Assembly: GCA_024683485.1 (NCBI GenBank)
Contig: JAIKYD010000040.1
Coordinates: forward strand, 1-64,000
Direction of reading: 5' to 3'
Source of the DNA: Saccharofermentans sp.
GTDB lineage: Bacteria > Bacillota > Clostridia > Saccharofermentanales > Saccharofermentanaceae
DNA: 64,000 bases
Every line of letters starts with the position of its first letter. Position 1 is the stretch's first letter. The notes under the pieces are model-generated. The model was not told the DNA's origin. It did not search any database and worked only from the letters and a program-made list of their open reading frames with translations. Positions 10,191-20,700 of this stretch are shown here, one piece after another. The translations under genes were made by a program, and so were the position numbers.

Positions 10191-10358
10191 ATGGCATTTA
10201 CCATTCTCAAAAATGCATTTTCAACCAAATTCGGCACGTTGCACAACCCTATGCCGGGACAGCACCCGGAAATCAGTAAAATACCGTATCAAAACCAGCC
10301 GGCCTATGCTGTTCCGGTTCAGCGCATTCCCTTCAAAAAGGCACAAAATCTATCTTAA
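10191..10358 (+). CDS. Small ORF (55 aa), hypothetical
   Basis: Reads MAFTILKNAFSTKFGTLHNPMPGQHPEISKIPYQNQPAYAVPVQRIPFKKAQNLS; no clear RBS; overlaps the 3' end of the yraN-like gene on the opposite strand. Confidence 0.25.
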   Translation: MAFTILKNAFSTKFGTLHNPMPGQHPEISKIPYQNQPAYAVPVQRIPFKKAQNLS

Positions 10359-10707
10359 GGATATTTCCCTGCTCATCGTGTGTAACCCGGATCACTTCAA
10401 AGATCACATTTTTATCATAGAGCCCGTTCTCATCAATGAACCGTTCCGCAGTCCTTATCACCCTATTCCGCTTCATGAAGAGCACCGATTCAGCAGAATC
10501 CGGATACGTTCCGATATTCCTTCTTGTCCTCACTTCGAAAATATGCAGCTCATCATTTTTCTCGGCGATAATATCTATCTCACCTACATTGTGCACGGCA
10601 TAATTCCGCCTGAGGATATTGAATCCTTTATCTTTCAAAAGTCCAGCAGCTGCATCCTCACCTTTCGTTCCGATATATTTCTTGAATGTGTTTTTCTTTG
10701 TTTTCAT
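10333..10707 (-). CDS. YraN / UPF0102 family predicted endonuclease-like protein
   Basis: KGEDAAAGLLKDKGFNILRRNYAVHNVGEIDIIAEKNDELHIFEVRTRRN. Confidence 0.85.
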   Translation of the reverse strand: MKTKKNTFKKYIGTKGEDAAAGLLKDKGFNILRRNYAVHNVGEIDIIAEKNDELHIFEVRTRRNIGTYPDSAESVLFMKRNRVIRTAERFIDENGLYDKNVIFEVIRVTHDEQGNILKIDFVPF

Positions 10708-10807
10708 ATCTTCCTCTTTTCTTATATTTTTTTGATAATTCTGTTTTTTGTTGTAATGATCCTTTTACTGTCATAAAATCTAAAAAGCAAATAATAAGGG
10801 ATACTCT

Positions 10808-12457
10808 ATGATAGCCGGCACTCCAGACATCAAAACTTTCTATGCTGCACTCGATGAGTGTACCGACTGCAAATTCAGTGATAAGTTTTCCAAATACGCC
10901 GATTACCTCTCGATTGCAAAGATCGAAGATACCCAGTACATAAGCGGCCGGCCGGTATCCAAAAACGTTGATTATCTGTCCGACAATGTTGGACAGGAGT
11001 TTTTTGAGATCACGCTTGGAAACAGCGATTCTGTTACTACTATCGTCAGGTTTACCTACACGCAGTTCCCTCCCCAGTTAACTGTCGAACAGGAAGAATT
11101 CATGTGCATCTTCGGGGACAGCGTTGCAAACAAGATCGCTGTTACACGACTGAGCAACCAGTATTCTTTTCTCTATAACAACGACATCGAATTTGGAATG
11201 CACAATCAGAATTATCTGTTCTCGAGATTCGATGATATGTTCACCAAAGGCATAGCTTCCAGATATTCCGTCGCTTTCATCAACATCAAGCATGTCAATC
11301 AGATAAACAGATATTTCGGATCCGATATTGCAGGTTCAGCAATCAAGATGTTCGGTGCCAAACTCAACTCCTTCCCTGATAAAGACAGGGGCGAATTCGC
11401 AGTTCACCTTGGAGGCGATAACTTTGTAGCCGTTGTTATTACCTCACGTCTTCCCGAACTCGAGAAGTTCATATCGAGCGTTCCTGTGTCTCTTTCATAC
11501 GGTGGTGACAGGTTCGAGCATATCTTCAGCTGCAGGGCCGGTATCACGACGATACGTCCAACTCACCGCTTCGGCAACCATGTCATGGGCGAATGCTCAC
11601 AGGCGTTCAGTTATTCAAAAAAGAACAACGTTGATATCGTTTACTACTCCGAAGAGATAAACGAATCCAACCACAACAATACCGAGACTTTGACCAGGGC
11701 TCTGAATGAGAACAAATTCCTTATCTACTATCAGCCGGTCATTAGCCTTGAAGACAAGCCCTCTCTCCACGCCGCAGAAGCTTTGGCCAGATGGCCTTTG
11801 GACGGCAAGATCATGTCGCCTCAGGAATTCATCACGCTTGCTACTGATTCAGGCATCGTTACCAAGATCGATTTCTACGTTCTCGAGAACGTCTGCAGAA
11901 ACATCAAGTCATGGCAGGATCAGGGTCTTTCTATTGTTCCCATCAGCATCAACTTCTCAGGCCGTCATCTGTTCAACACCGCAATCGCAGATGACATTCT
12001 TAATATCATCGACAGGTACGGTGTTGATCACAAACTGATCGGCATAGAGTTCTCAGAACCTGACTTTACCCAGAGAATGCCTGTACTCAAGAGTGTCAGC
12101 CGCACATTAACCGAAGCCGGCGTACTTGTCACCCTTGATAAGTTCAGCACGGGTCAGTCAACACTCACTCTTCTCCACGATATGGATGCAAGCTACGTTA
12201 AGATCGATGCCGACAGATTTGACCCTGATGACCCCAAAGGCCGTATCATTGCTGCCGACATGATCAACCTTGCCAACATGCTCGGCTACAAAGTCATCTG
12301 CGAAGGCGTCAAGACACAGAAGCAGGCCGATGACCTCATGACGTGCGGATGTAATCTCTTCCAGTCATTCTTCTACGACAAGCCCTTATCCGAACGCTTC
12401 TTCCTCGAAAGACTCCAGGATCCGAATTACGATATCGATATTTCAAATAATACCTAA
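10808..12457 (+). CDS. GGDEF/EAL domain protein with degenerate motifs
   Basis: GGDNF in place of GG(D/E)EF; AEALARWP; INFSGRHL; IGIEFSEPDF; LDKFSTGQS in place of DDFGTGYS; ICEGVKTQKQADDL. Confidence 0.85.
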   Translation: MIAGTPDIKTFYAALDECTDCKFSDKFSKYADYLSIAKIEDTQYISGRPVSKNVDYLSDNVGQEFFEITLGNSDSVTTIVRFTYTQFPPQLTVEQEEFMCIFGDSVANKIAVTRLSNQYSFLYNNDIEFGMHNQNYLFSRFDDMFTKGIASRYSVAFINIKHVNQINRYFGSDIAGSAIKMFGAKLNSFPDKDRGEFAVHLGGDNFVAVVITSRLPELEKFISSVPVSLSYGGDRFEHIFSCRAGITTIRPTHRFGNHVMGECSQAFSYSKKNNVDIVYYSEEINESNHNNTETLTRALNENKFLIYYQPVISLEDKPSLHAAEALARWPLDGKIMSPQEFITLATDSGIVTKIDFYVLENVCRNIKSWQDQGLSIVPISINFSGRHLFNTAIADDILNIIDRYGVDHKLIGIEFSEPDFTQRMPVLKSVSRTLTEAGVLVTLDKFSTGQSTLTLLHDMDASYVKIDADRFDPDDPKGRIIAADMINLANMLGYKVICEGVKTQKQADDLMTCGCNLFQSFFYDKPLSERFFLERLQDPNYDIDISNNT

Positions 12458-12576
12458 CAACGTATTAGTAGCAACGGCTTCGCTTTACCTTCAAGGAATC
12501 TGCTGAGTGCAGCAGGTGCTAATAATTTATAATTTGTGCTATATTTATTCCTATATTTCATACCAGAGGTACTACT

Positions 12577-13767
12577 ATGATTTCTAAGAAAATGATTGAA
12601 TCGCTCAAGGGCGGATCTGAGATCCGCAAGATGTTTGAAGAAGGCGGAAGACTTAAAGCTATCTACGGAGCAGACAATGTCTATGACTTCTCTATCGGCA
12701 ATCCTGACTTGGAGCCTCCGAAGGAAGTATTCGATGCTCTCAAGGATCTTGCCAATAACCCTACTCCCGGCATGCATGGCTACATGCCCAACGCAGGATA
12801 TCCTTCCACTCGTCAGATCGTTGCTGAGAAGCGCGGCAAGGAAGCAGATATGGAGATTGCTGCTGATGCAGTCTGCATGACAGTCGGAGCTGCCTCTGCT
12901 ATGAATGATGTTCTTCATTCACTGCTCGATCCTGAGGATGAAGTTATCCTTCTCGCACCTTACTTCATGGAATACAACGGTTACGTTGCAAATCACGGCG
13001 GCAAGGTTGTTATCGTCCAGACTGACGACAGATTCATGCCTGTAATCGCCGACATCGAGAAAGCAATCACTTCAAAGACAAAGGCCATCATCGTAAATTC
13101 CCCCAACAATCCTTCCGGAGTAGTCTATCCGGCTGAACTCTTGATTGAACTCAATGATATGCTCAAGAAACAGGATCATACGATCTATGTAATAAGCGAT
13201 GAGCCTTATATCGATCTTGCGTATGACGGAGCTTCCGTTCCTTGTACTCTTAAGTATATCGACAACCTCATCATCTGTTTCTCATGGAGCAAGTCTTTGT
13301 CATTGCCCGGCGAGAGAATCGGCTATACACTCGTATCACCTAAGTGCGCTGACTATGCTGAGCTCACAGGTGCCATAGTTCTTTCCAACAGAACACTCGG
13401 AAGCGTTAACGCTCCTGCTATCTGGCAGAAGGTCATTGAGAAGTCGATCTATGCCAAAGTTGACGTTGCCAACTATGAGAACCGCCGCAATCTGCTTTAT
13501 GCCAATATCGTAGATGCCGGTTTCGATGCAGTTAAACCAAACGGAGCGCTCTATATCTTTATGAACACCCCTGCAGGATTAACCGACGAGGAATTCGCAG
13601 CAATATGCGCAAAGCAGAATCTCCTTCTTGTCAAAGGTTCAAGCTTTGCCCGCCCAGGCTACTGCCGTCTTGCTTTCTGTGTTTCCGAGACTTCTATCAG
13701 TAATTCCAGAAAGGCATTCTTTGCAGTTGCCGAAGAACTCGGCTTAAGCCACAGAAAAGAATTGTAA
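12577..13767 (+). CDS. Pyridoxal-phosphate aminotransferase (class I/II)
   Basis: DFSIGNPDLEPPKEV, NSPNNPSGVVYP, ISDEPYIDLAYDG, FSWSKSLSLPGERIGY (PLP lysine). Confidence 0.9.
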   Translation: MISKKMIESLKGGSEIRKMFEEGGRLKAIYGADNVYDFSIGNPDLEPPKEVFDALKDLANNPTPGMHGYMPNAGYPSTRQIVAEKRGKEADMEIAADAVCMTVGAASAMNDVLHSLLDPEDEVILLAPYFMEYNGYVANHGGKVVIVQTDDRFMPVIADIEKAITSKTKAIIVNSPNNPSGVVYPAELLIELNDMLKKQDHTIYVISDEPYIDLAYDGASVPCTLKYIDNLIICFSWSKSLSLPGERIGYTLVSPKCADYAELTGAIVLSNRTLGSVNAPAIWQKVIEKSIYAKVDVANYENRRNLLYANIVDAGFDAVKPNGALYIFMNTPAGLTDEEFAAICAKQNLLLVKGSSFARPGYCRLAFCVSETSISNSRKAFFAVAEELGLSHRKEL

Positions 13768-13860
13768 TATTACACTGGTCATCCGGAAACACCGGTAAAA
13801 ACAATTACCGGCCAGTTGAATATCAGCAAGACCTTACAACGCAAATCAACACAACAAGAC

Positions 13861-13912
13861 AGAACCGGGACAGGCTCTTCCGATTATCTAAAGCCGGCCC
13901 CGGTTCTTTTTA
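13861..13912 (+). terminator. Intrinsic terminator after the plus-strand aminotransferase
   Basis: AGAACCGGG...CCCCGGTTCTTTTTA; the 3' end coincides with the stop of the convergent sortase gene. Confidence 0.65.
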
Positions 13913-14629
13913 CGGTTTACAAACGACCACGAATTCTGTATTTCGCGGATAATATTTTCCGGTCAACGGGTCTTCTCCCCATCCGCATGCCGTAACGCAA
14001 AGTGTTTCTTCATCAAACGATTCCGGATCAAGATAAGGCATCAATTCCGAATCAGTAACATATAAAGTATCAACGATCCTGTATCTGTGCTGAATACCGT
14101 CTGTTGTCGTTACCAATACGGATTCCCCTATCATATCTGCAAGATATTGAATGGATCCGAGCTTTGTATCAAGATCACCGATCTGACGGTGACCAAATAG
14201 ATTACAAAGCCCGTCACCTCCGATATCAACAGTTCCGGGATATCTTCCGACCCCGTATCTCAAAGCATTGACTGAACAGGTATCCCATACCGGCTCCTCA
14301 ACATTGATGCATGGTATATCAAGGATCCCAAGTAAAGTAAGCGATTCATGTTCCAGAGAAAGACTGCTCATGTCCTTCATCAGTTTATCAAGACCTGCAT
14401 CAGTCTCTCCGTTCTCGCCTTCAACAGCAAGAGCATCAGTAACAGGAACCATAAAGGCAACGCTTTCTTTACCACCACTCTTGACCGTATCTTCCACCAG
14501 TTTAACAGCAGCTTTACTGTAATCCTTACGGACTTTGCCTTTTACCGGTTCAACCAGAGCAAGACAAAGACCGCATACCAAAGCAAATGCTAAAACAAGA
14601 GCGCCAATTACAGTAACAGCATTTTTCAT
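13910..14629 (-). CDS. Sortase family protein
   Basis: N-terminal TM anchor; catalytic-like His in LFGHRQ, Cys in TLCVTACGWG, Arg in YYPRNTEFVVVC. Directly downstream of a giant sortase-substrate gene. Confidence 0.88.
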   Translation of the reverse strand: MKNAVTVIGALVLAFALVCGLCLALVEPVKGKVRKDYSKAAVKLVEDTVKSGGKESVAFMVPVTDALAVEGENGETDAGLDKLMKDMSSLSLEHESLTLLGILDIPCINVEEPVWDTCSVNALRYGVGRYPGTVDIGGDGLCNLFGHRQIGDLDTKLGSIQYLADMIGESVLVTTTDGIQHRYRIVDTLYVTDSELMPYLDPESFDEETLCVTACGWGEDPLTGKYYPRNTEFVVVCKP

Positions 14630-14703
14630 ACTATCCGCCTCTCATTTCAAACTGAAAATTCACATTTTCCGGTCCTGCAAATTCTAATAATCACTGTTCC
14701 GCA

Positions 14704-17700
14704 TCATTCTTTATAACGCCTTCTCTTATTTGTCACTGTAAACCATGCCATTCCCAAAACAACCGCAGAAACCGTTATTACATAACCAGCAACAGAATAT
14801 GAAGGTATGATCCCTCCTGTCATCGGTCTGTAGTGCAATGTAACCGTCTGATCTTCGCTGTTAAGGTCCTCGTGGCTTGCAATCAGGATATCTTTAGTCT
14901 GGACTCCTTCCCTGATCTCGTCTTCAGTTGCAACATCGTATATCTTCTCGAAAACCACGATCCTGTCACCTTCTTCAAGACCTTCAGTCGTGAAGGAAAT
15001 CTCAACAGCTATCTCTCCGTCTGAAGCTTCAGGCATGAATTCCATCACGCTTATAACAGGCTGTCCAGCAACACAGATCTCACTTCCGTCCCTTTTACAG
15101 ACTGTTGCTTCCGCTCTATATTTGCTGCCTGGTTCAAGACCTGAATAAACGATAGTATCAACTATAGTGATCACACGTTCTTCCGTGGATTCAAGCCATA
15201 TTTCCTTTGCATTATTGATCTCAGCGCTCGTGGAGACAGACGGTCTTCTGACAGTCTGATCCGCATCTGCAATATCAGAATGAGCTGCAATAATGATACT
15301 TTCAGAATCTTCGTACAGTTCTTCGAAAACAACTATCGCTGTCTTCTCAAAAGGAACAGCAACATCAGCAAATGTTACATCCACTGTACCAGAAGCGACA
15401 CCGTTCATAACTTCAGCACCGGTATCCGAAGGTTTAAACTTAACAGACGCAGTATACGTTTTTCCCTCGCTGTCCTTATAGACTTCACCGTTCTCCGCGT
15501 TGTACAGAGTTCCTGTCAGAGTGTATTCACAGTCTGGAACAAGACCTTTATACGAGACAGTATCTATAACGGTCACCTTTTCGCTGTAAGTCAGATAGTG
15601 AGTGCCTGAATCAGCATCCCTTGCCATAGTACTGATCTCCGGAACCTTAGGCTGATCTTCCATATCCATTTCAGTCAGTTCATTTGCAGTGATACTGAAT
15701 TCATGTTCCGCTCCGTCAACAAAGAACCATTTGCCTGAACTGAGTTCCTTAGCATAGTAATCCCCCTCAGCAAGTTCAATACTCTTATCGCCTGATTTCC
15801 ATTCTTTGGAAGGTCTGATACCTGATGAATACTCAACATTGGAGATCTCTCCGTCTGAATTGAAAGTAACAGTACAAACATGAAGATCATTTTCTTTGTA
15901 ATAGATCCCGTACTGTGTTCCATCGAGGGAATGGAGCCCTGTAATGAGTCTTTCACAGTCAGCCGCCAGTTTTGACGGAGCGAAGAAACCAACCCTTGCA
16001 GGTTCCTTCATTACTATTTCTGAAGAAGATACGGCTTTATAGATCTTCTTGTCGTATATGCAGCCTTCCGATGCTGTTCCGTCATTATCAAAAATATAGA
16101 ACACAACCGGTTTATCCTGATCTGCAGCCAGATATCCTTCCGGAGCAGTCTTCTCGGTTACTCTGTATGTTCCGAGCGGAAGAGCACCCAGCGAAATGAA
16201 ACTGTTAAAGTAACCGCTTGTATCGGCAGCAGCAAGTGAATTAATATCGATCTGTAACGCTCCGTCTGTTTCCGAAGACAATTGAGATGTTGTAAGGCTG
16301 ACTGATACTTTGCTTTCTGAAGCATTAAGCTTAGGAAGATCTTCTTCTGTTCTGATATCTGTCCTGTCGAAGTATTCCACAGTAAACTCCGCTCCGGACA
16401 TCGTTTTTCCGGTAACGGCATTCCAGCCTGCCATATCACGTTTGACAACAGTCCAGCTGATATCACCGCTTACAGGCTCATCTTTAACCTTTATAGTTAC
16501 AAGATTGTCAGTCGCTTTATTCAGAACAACAGTATGTTTTGCCGGATCGATCTTATAACCACGGCCCGCTTTTATCTCACTGATATAGAGATCTGTCCCA
16601 TCGTCATCACTCAATGAATAAGGCGCCATGTTCCCATTCTGATCAAGCACAAAAGTATGAATAAGCTCATCATTACTCTTTCTGTACAAACCGTATGTAG
16701 TTCCTTCCAGACTGTAACATGCGTTGGCGCTTACTATCGCCGTATTGGTTGATGCCTTTTTGACAGACATCCTTACAGAAGTCTCATTAACAGCTGTAAA
16801 CGAGTAAGACTTATTCGTCCCTGCTTTAAAATCACGGTAGAAATATCCATCGCCCTGAGTCCAGCCATCAGGAACATCAAGTTTTATCCCGTTTACATCT
16901 TGTGTAGTCTCCCTGATCTGATATGAATGACCCGGAACAATTTCGATCTTGTTGCCCGGCAGCGAACTGTATCCGCTTGCAATATCTGACCAGATCACCT
17001 TGCATGAGACTCCGCTATCAGTATCACCCGGAACGGAAGCCTTGCCTTCAGCAACCTTGATGTCACTGGTTTTATCCCAAAGCTCGAAAATATAATCATA
17101 TCCTGAGAGCAGCTGATAATTTGCACCAAGTTTTTTGTTAAGTCTGAAAGAAGCCATCTGCGGCTGGTTGCTAAGTCTTATATATGAAGTATTCCCGTTC
17201 TTAGTTACAGTTACTTCTCCCGCACTGCAAGAAGCCGTTACCACACCTTTTGAACTTACATTTACTGTATAGATATTTTCATCAAGCTTATAACCTTTGC
17301 CAGCGGTAATTTCCTTCAGATAGTAAGATCTGTTATAAGCAGATGTAAATGCATCAGAAGAACCACCTTCATCACTAATAGTAAATGTTCTCAAACGGCA
17401 AGAATCTGCTTTGGCATTCTCCGGCGTCTCATACAATCCGTAAACGGTTCCTGACAACGAATAACAACTGTTATTATCAGTAACCTTTGCATTTGCCGAT
17501 TCTTTTGCAAGACTGACAACAGAAGTTCGTGGCACTTCAGTGACATTGACAATAACAGGATTTCCCTGCGTAACAGATGCTTTGCCTGAACCGGAATAAG
17601 TACTTACTGCTGCATTGCCGTCAGCACCAACTTCTATCTTATAAACCGATCTGTCCTGCAGGAAGCCGGTTGCCGCAACAGTCTCCTTAAGATAATAAGT

Positions 17701-20700
17701 ATTGCCGCATACAACCTCCAGAGTCTTATCCGCAGTTCCGTCACTTTTTATTGTAAATGTACCGGCAATATTCCCTTCCTGGAACAGAGCTTCTTTGGCA
17801 AGGACATACTCAGCCCCTGCAAGGTTATAAGCTTTATTTCCGCTAGAATAATCCGGATTGGATGAAACTTTGGTAAGGCTTAACTTTACTGAAGTACTGT
17901 TAGTAGCTGTAAATGAATACATCTGACCTTCATCTGCAGTAAAGGTATTATAAAAACAGGTCTTTCCGTGGACACTTCCCTTTGTCCAGTTTTTGGGAGT
18001 TTTCAGGATCCTTCCGTTAACCGAAAGAGTCGTCTCCAGGATCTGATAAGTATGTCCTGGAATGATGCGGAGCACGTTGCCGTCAAGCAAAGCATATCCG
18101 TTTTCAGTTGCAATATTTGACCAAACTACCGGAGTCAGTGTTTTCGAAGTTGCAGCAGACGGAACCTTAGCTTTACCGTCAGCAACTTTTATATCCGCAG
18201 TATTATCCCAGAGTTCGAAGCTGTATGTCTTTCCTGCAAGCAAACTTGCATTTATACCCAACTGCTTATTCAGACTGAACCCTGCCGTCTTAGGCGCATC
18301 AGTAACCTTAACGATCTTTACCGTACCGCTGTTATCAGCTTGAGCACCTTCATTAACCGATATGTTTCCTGAGGAACTGACCTTAACCATATAAACTTTC
18401 GTATCAAGCTCAAAACCTTTACCCGCTTTTGTTTCTTTCAGATAGTAGGTTTTACCGTAAGCGGTCTCATAAGAAGTGCCTGTCTTTCCTTCGCTGTTCA
18501 TAACGAATTCAGCAACTTTGCCGGTACCATCCGGCTTGGTGTAAAGCTCATATACCGCACCGGCAATATCATAATCATTGTTAGGCATGATCCTGCTGAC
18601 AGAAGGATCAGATGATTCCTTTGCTATGCTTATCTTTGTTGTCTTCGGCTGGTCCTTCACATTAACTCTTATAGGGTTTCCCTGTGTAACTGTCGCTTTG
18701 CCTGAACCTGATTGTGAACTTACAGAAGCATTGCCGTCAGGACTGATATCGATCCTGTATACAGTCTTATCAAGATTGAAACCTGTTGCCGCATGTGTCT
18801 CTTTCAAATAAAAAGTATTGCCGCAGACCACATTGACAGACTTGTCCGCAGTTCCGACACTATTCACCGTAAATATTCCAAGGACATTCGAAAAACCGGA
18901 ATCAGCAGATAATGAATACTCAGCACCTGCGAGGTTATAACTGCTGTTGTTATCCGAGATTGACTTATTATCGGAAACCTTGGTAATACTAAGCTTAACA
19001 ACAGTACTGTTCGTGGCAGTAAATGAATGTGTCTGCCCTGCATCTGCCGTAAATGTCAGATAGAAACTGTTCTTTCCGTGTACTGTTCCCTTTGTCCAGC
19101 CGGACGGGGTTTCAAGTATCCTGCCGTTCACAGAAAGCGTTGTCTCCATAATCTGATATCTGTGTCCGGGAATGATACGGAGGCAATTCTCCCCAAGCGC
19201 TGCATATCCGTCTGCGATATCAGACCAGATTACAGTCGTCATTGTTTTAGGATCTGCTGATGCAGATACCACAGATTTTCCTTCAGCCACTTTCACATTT
19301 GCAGTATTGTCCCAGAGTTCAAAACTGTAAGTCTTTCCTGCAAGCAAAGATGCGTTCGTACCCAGCTTCTTGTTCAGACTGAATCTGGAGATCTGGGGGA
19401 CATCAGATACCATAACGAGCTTGACAACTCCGCCATTATCAACTGCCGCACCGTTATTGACCGATATGGTTCCTGTGGAACTTACTTTAACAGTATATAT
19501 TTCCGGATCCATATCAAAGCCTTTACCGGGTTTTGTTTCTTTCAGATAGTATGTCCTGCCATATGCGGTTTCATAGGAAAAATCTGTTTTTCCGTCGCTG
19601 TTCAGGACAAATGCTGCAACCTTTCCCGTGCCGTCGGCATTGGTATAGAGTTCATACGTGCATCCGGTGAGATCGTAATCACTGTTTGGCATGTTGCCGC
19701 TTACTGATCTGTCAGATGAACTCTTGGCAATGCTAATTCTTGCTGTTTTCGGCTGATCCTTTACATTTACAATAACAGGTTTACCCTGTGTGATCTCAGC
19801 CTTTCCCGAACCTGAATCGGTGCTTACAAGAGCATTGCCGTCAGGACCGATCTCTATCTTATAAATAGATTTATCCATCTTGAACCCTGTTGCTGCTATA
19901 GTTTCTTTAAGGAAATACGTATTGCCGCAGACAACATTAAGGCTCTTATCAGCCGTACCGTCACTTCTCAATGTAATCGAACCGACAGTATATTCTTCCC
20001 GGAACGAATTATCTTTAGCCAGCACATACACTGCACCTTCAAAACTATAACTTCCGTTATTATCAGAGAGACTCGCGTTGGTCGAGGATTTGGCAATACT
20101 AAGCTTGACAGTCGTACTGTTCACAGCAGTAAACGAATAAGTCTTTCCGGCTTCTGCAGTGAATATTTTATTGAAGCAAGTCTTACCGTGGGCAACTCCC
20201 TTTGTCCAGTCAGCCGGAGTCTCAAGCACCCTGCCGTTTACTGATAATGTTGTTTCCATCACCTGATATATATGTCCGGGAATGATTCTCAGCTGATTAT
20301 CTGAAAGCAAAGCATATCCGCCTGCTATATCAGACCATACCACAGGTGTTAAGACAGTATCCGTCGTACCGGAAGGAACAGTTGCCTTTCCGTCAGCCAC
20401 TTTGACCTTTTCTGTATTGTCCCAGAGCTCGAAAACATACACCTTGCCTGCAAGGAGCTGATAATTAGTTCCAAGTTTCTTGTTCAGACTGAACTTTGCA
20501 GTCTGCGGAACGTCATTAACCTTCACAAACTTTACCGTTCCGCTGTTATCAACATCCGCACCGTTATTTACAGAAATCTTTCCGTCAGAACCAACCGTAA
20601 TTGTATAAAGCTTATTATCGAGATCAAATCCCTTGCCTGCTTTAGTCTCTTTCAGATAGTATGTTCTACCGTATGCAGTTTCAAAGGATGTATCTGTCCT

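Noticed and set aside
13792-13812. CCGGTAA-AAACAA-TTACCGG hairpin between aminotransferase and sortase genes
   Set aside because: No U-tract; a stronger terminator lies just downstream. Function cannot be supported.
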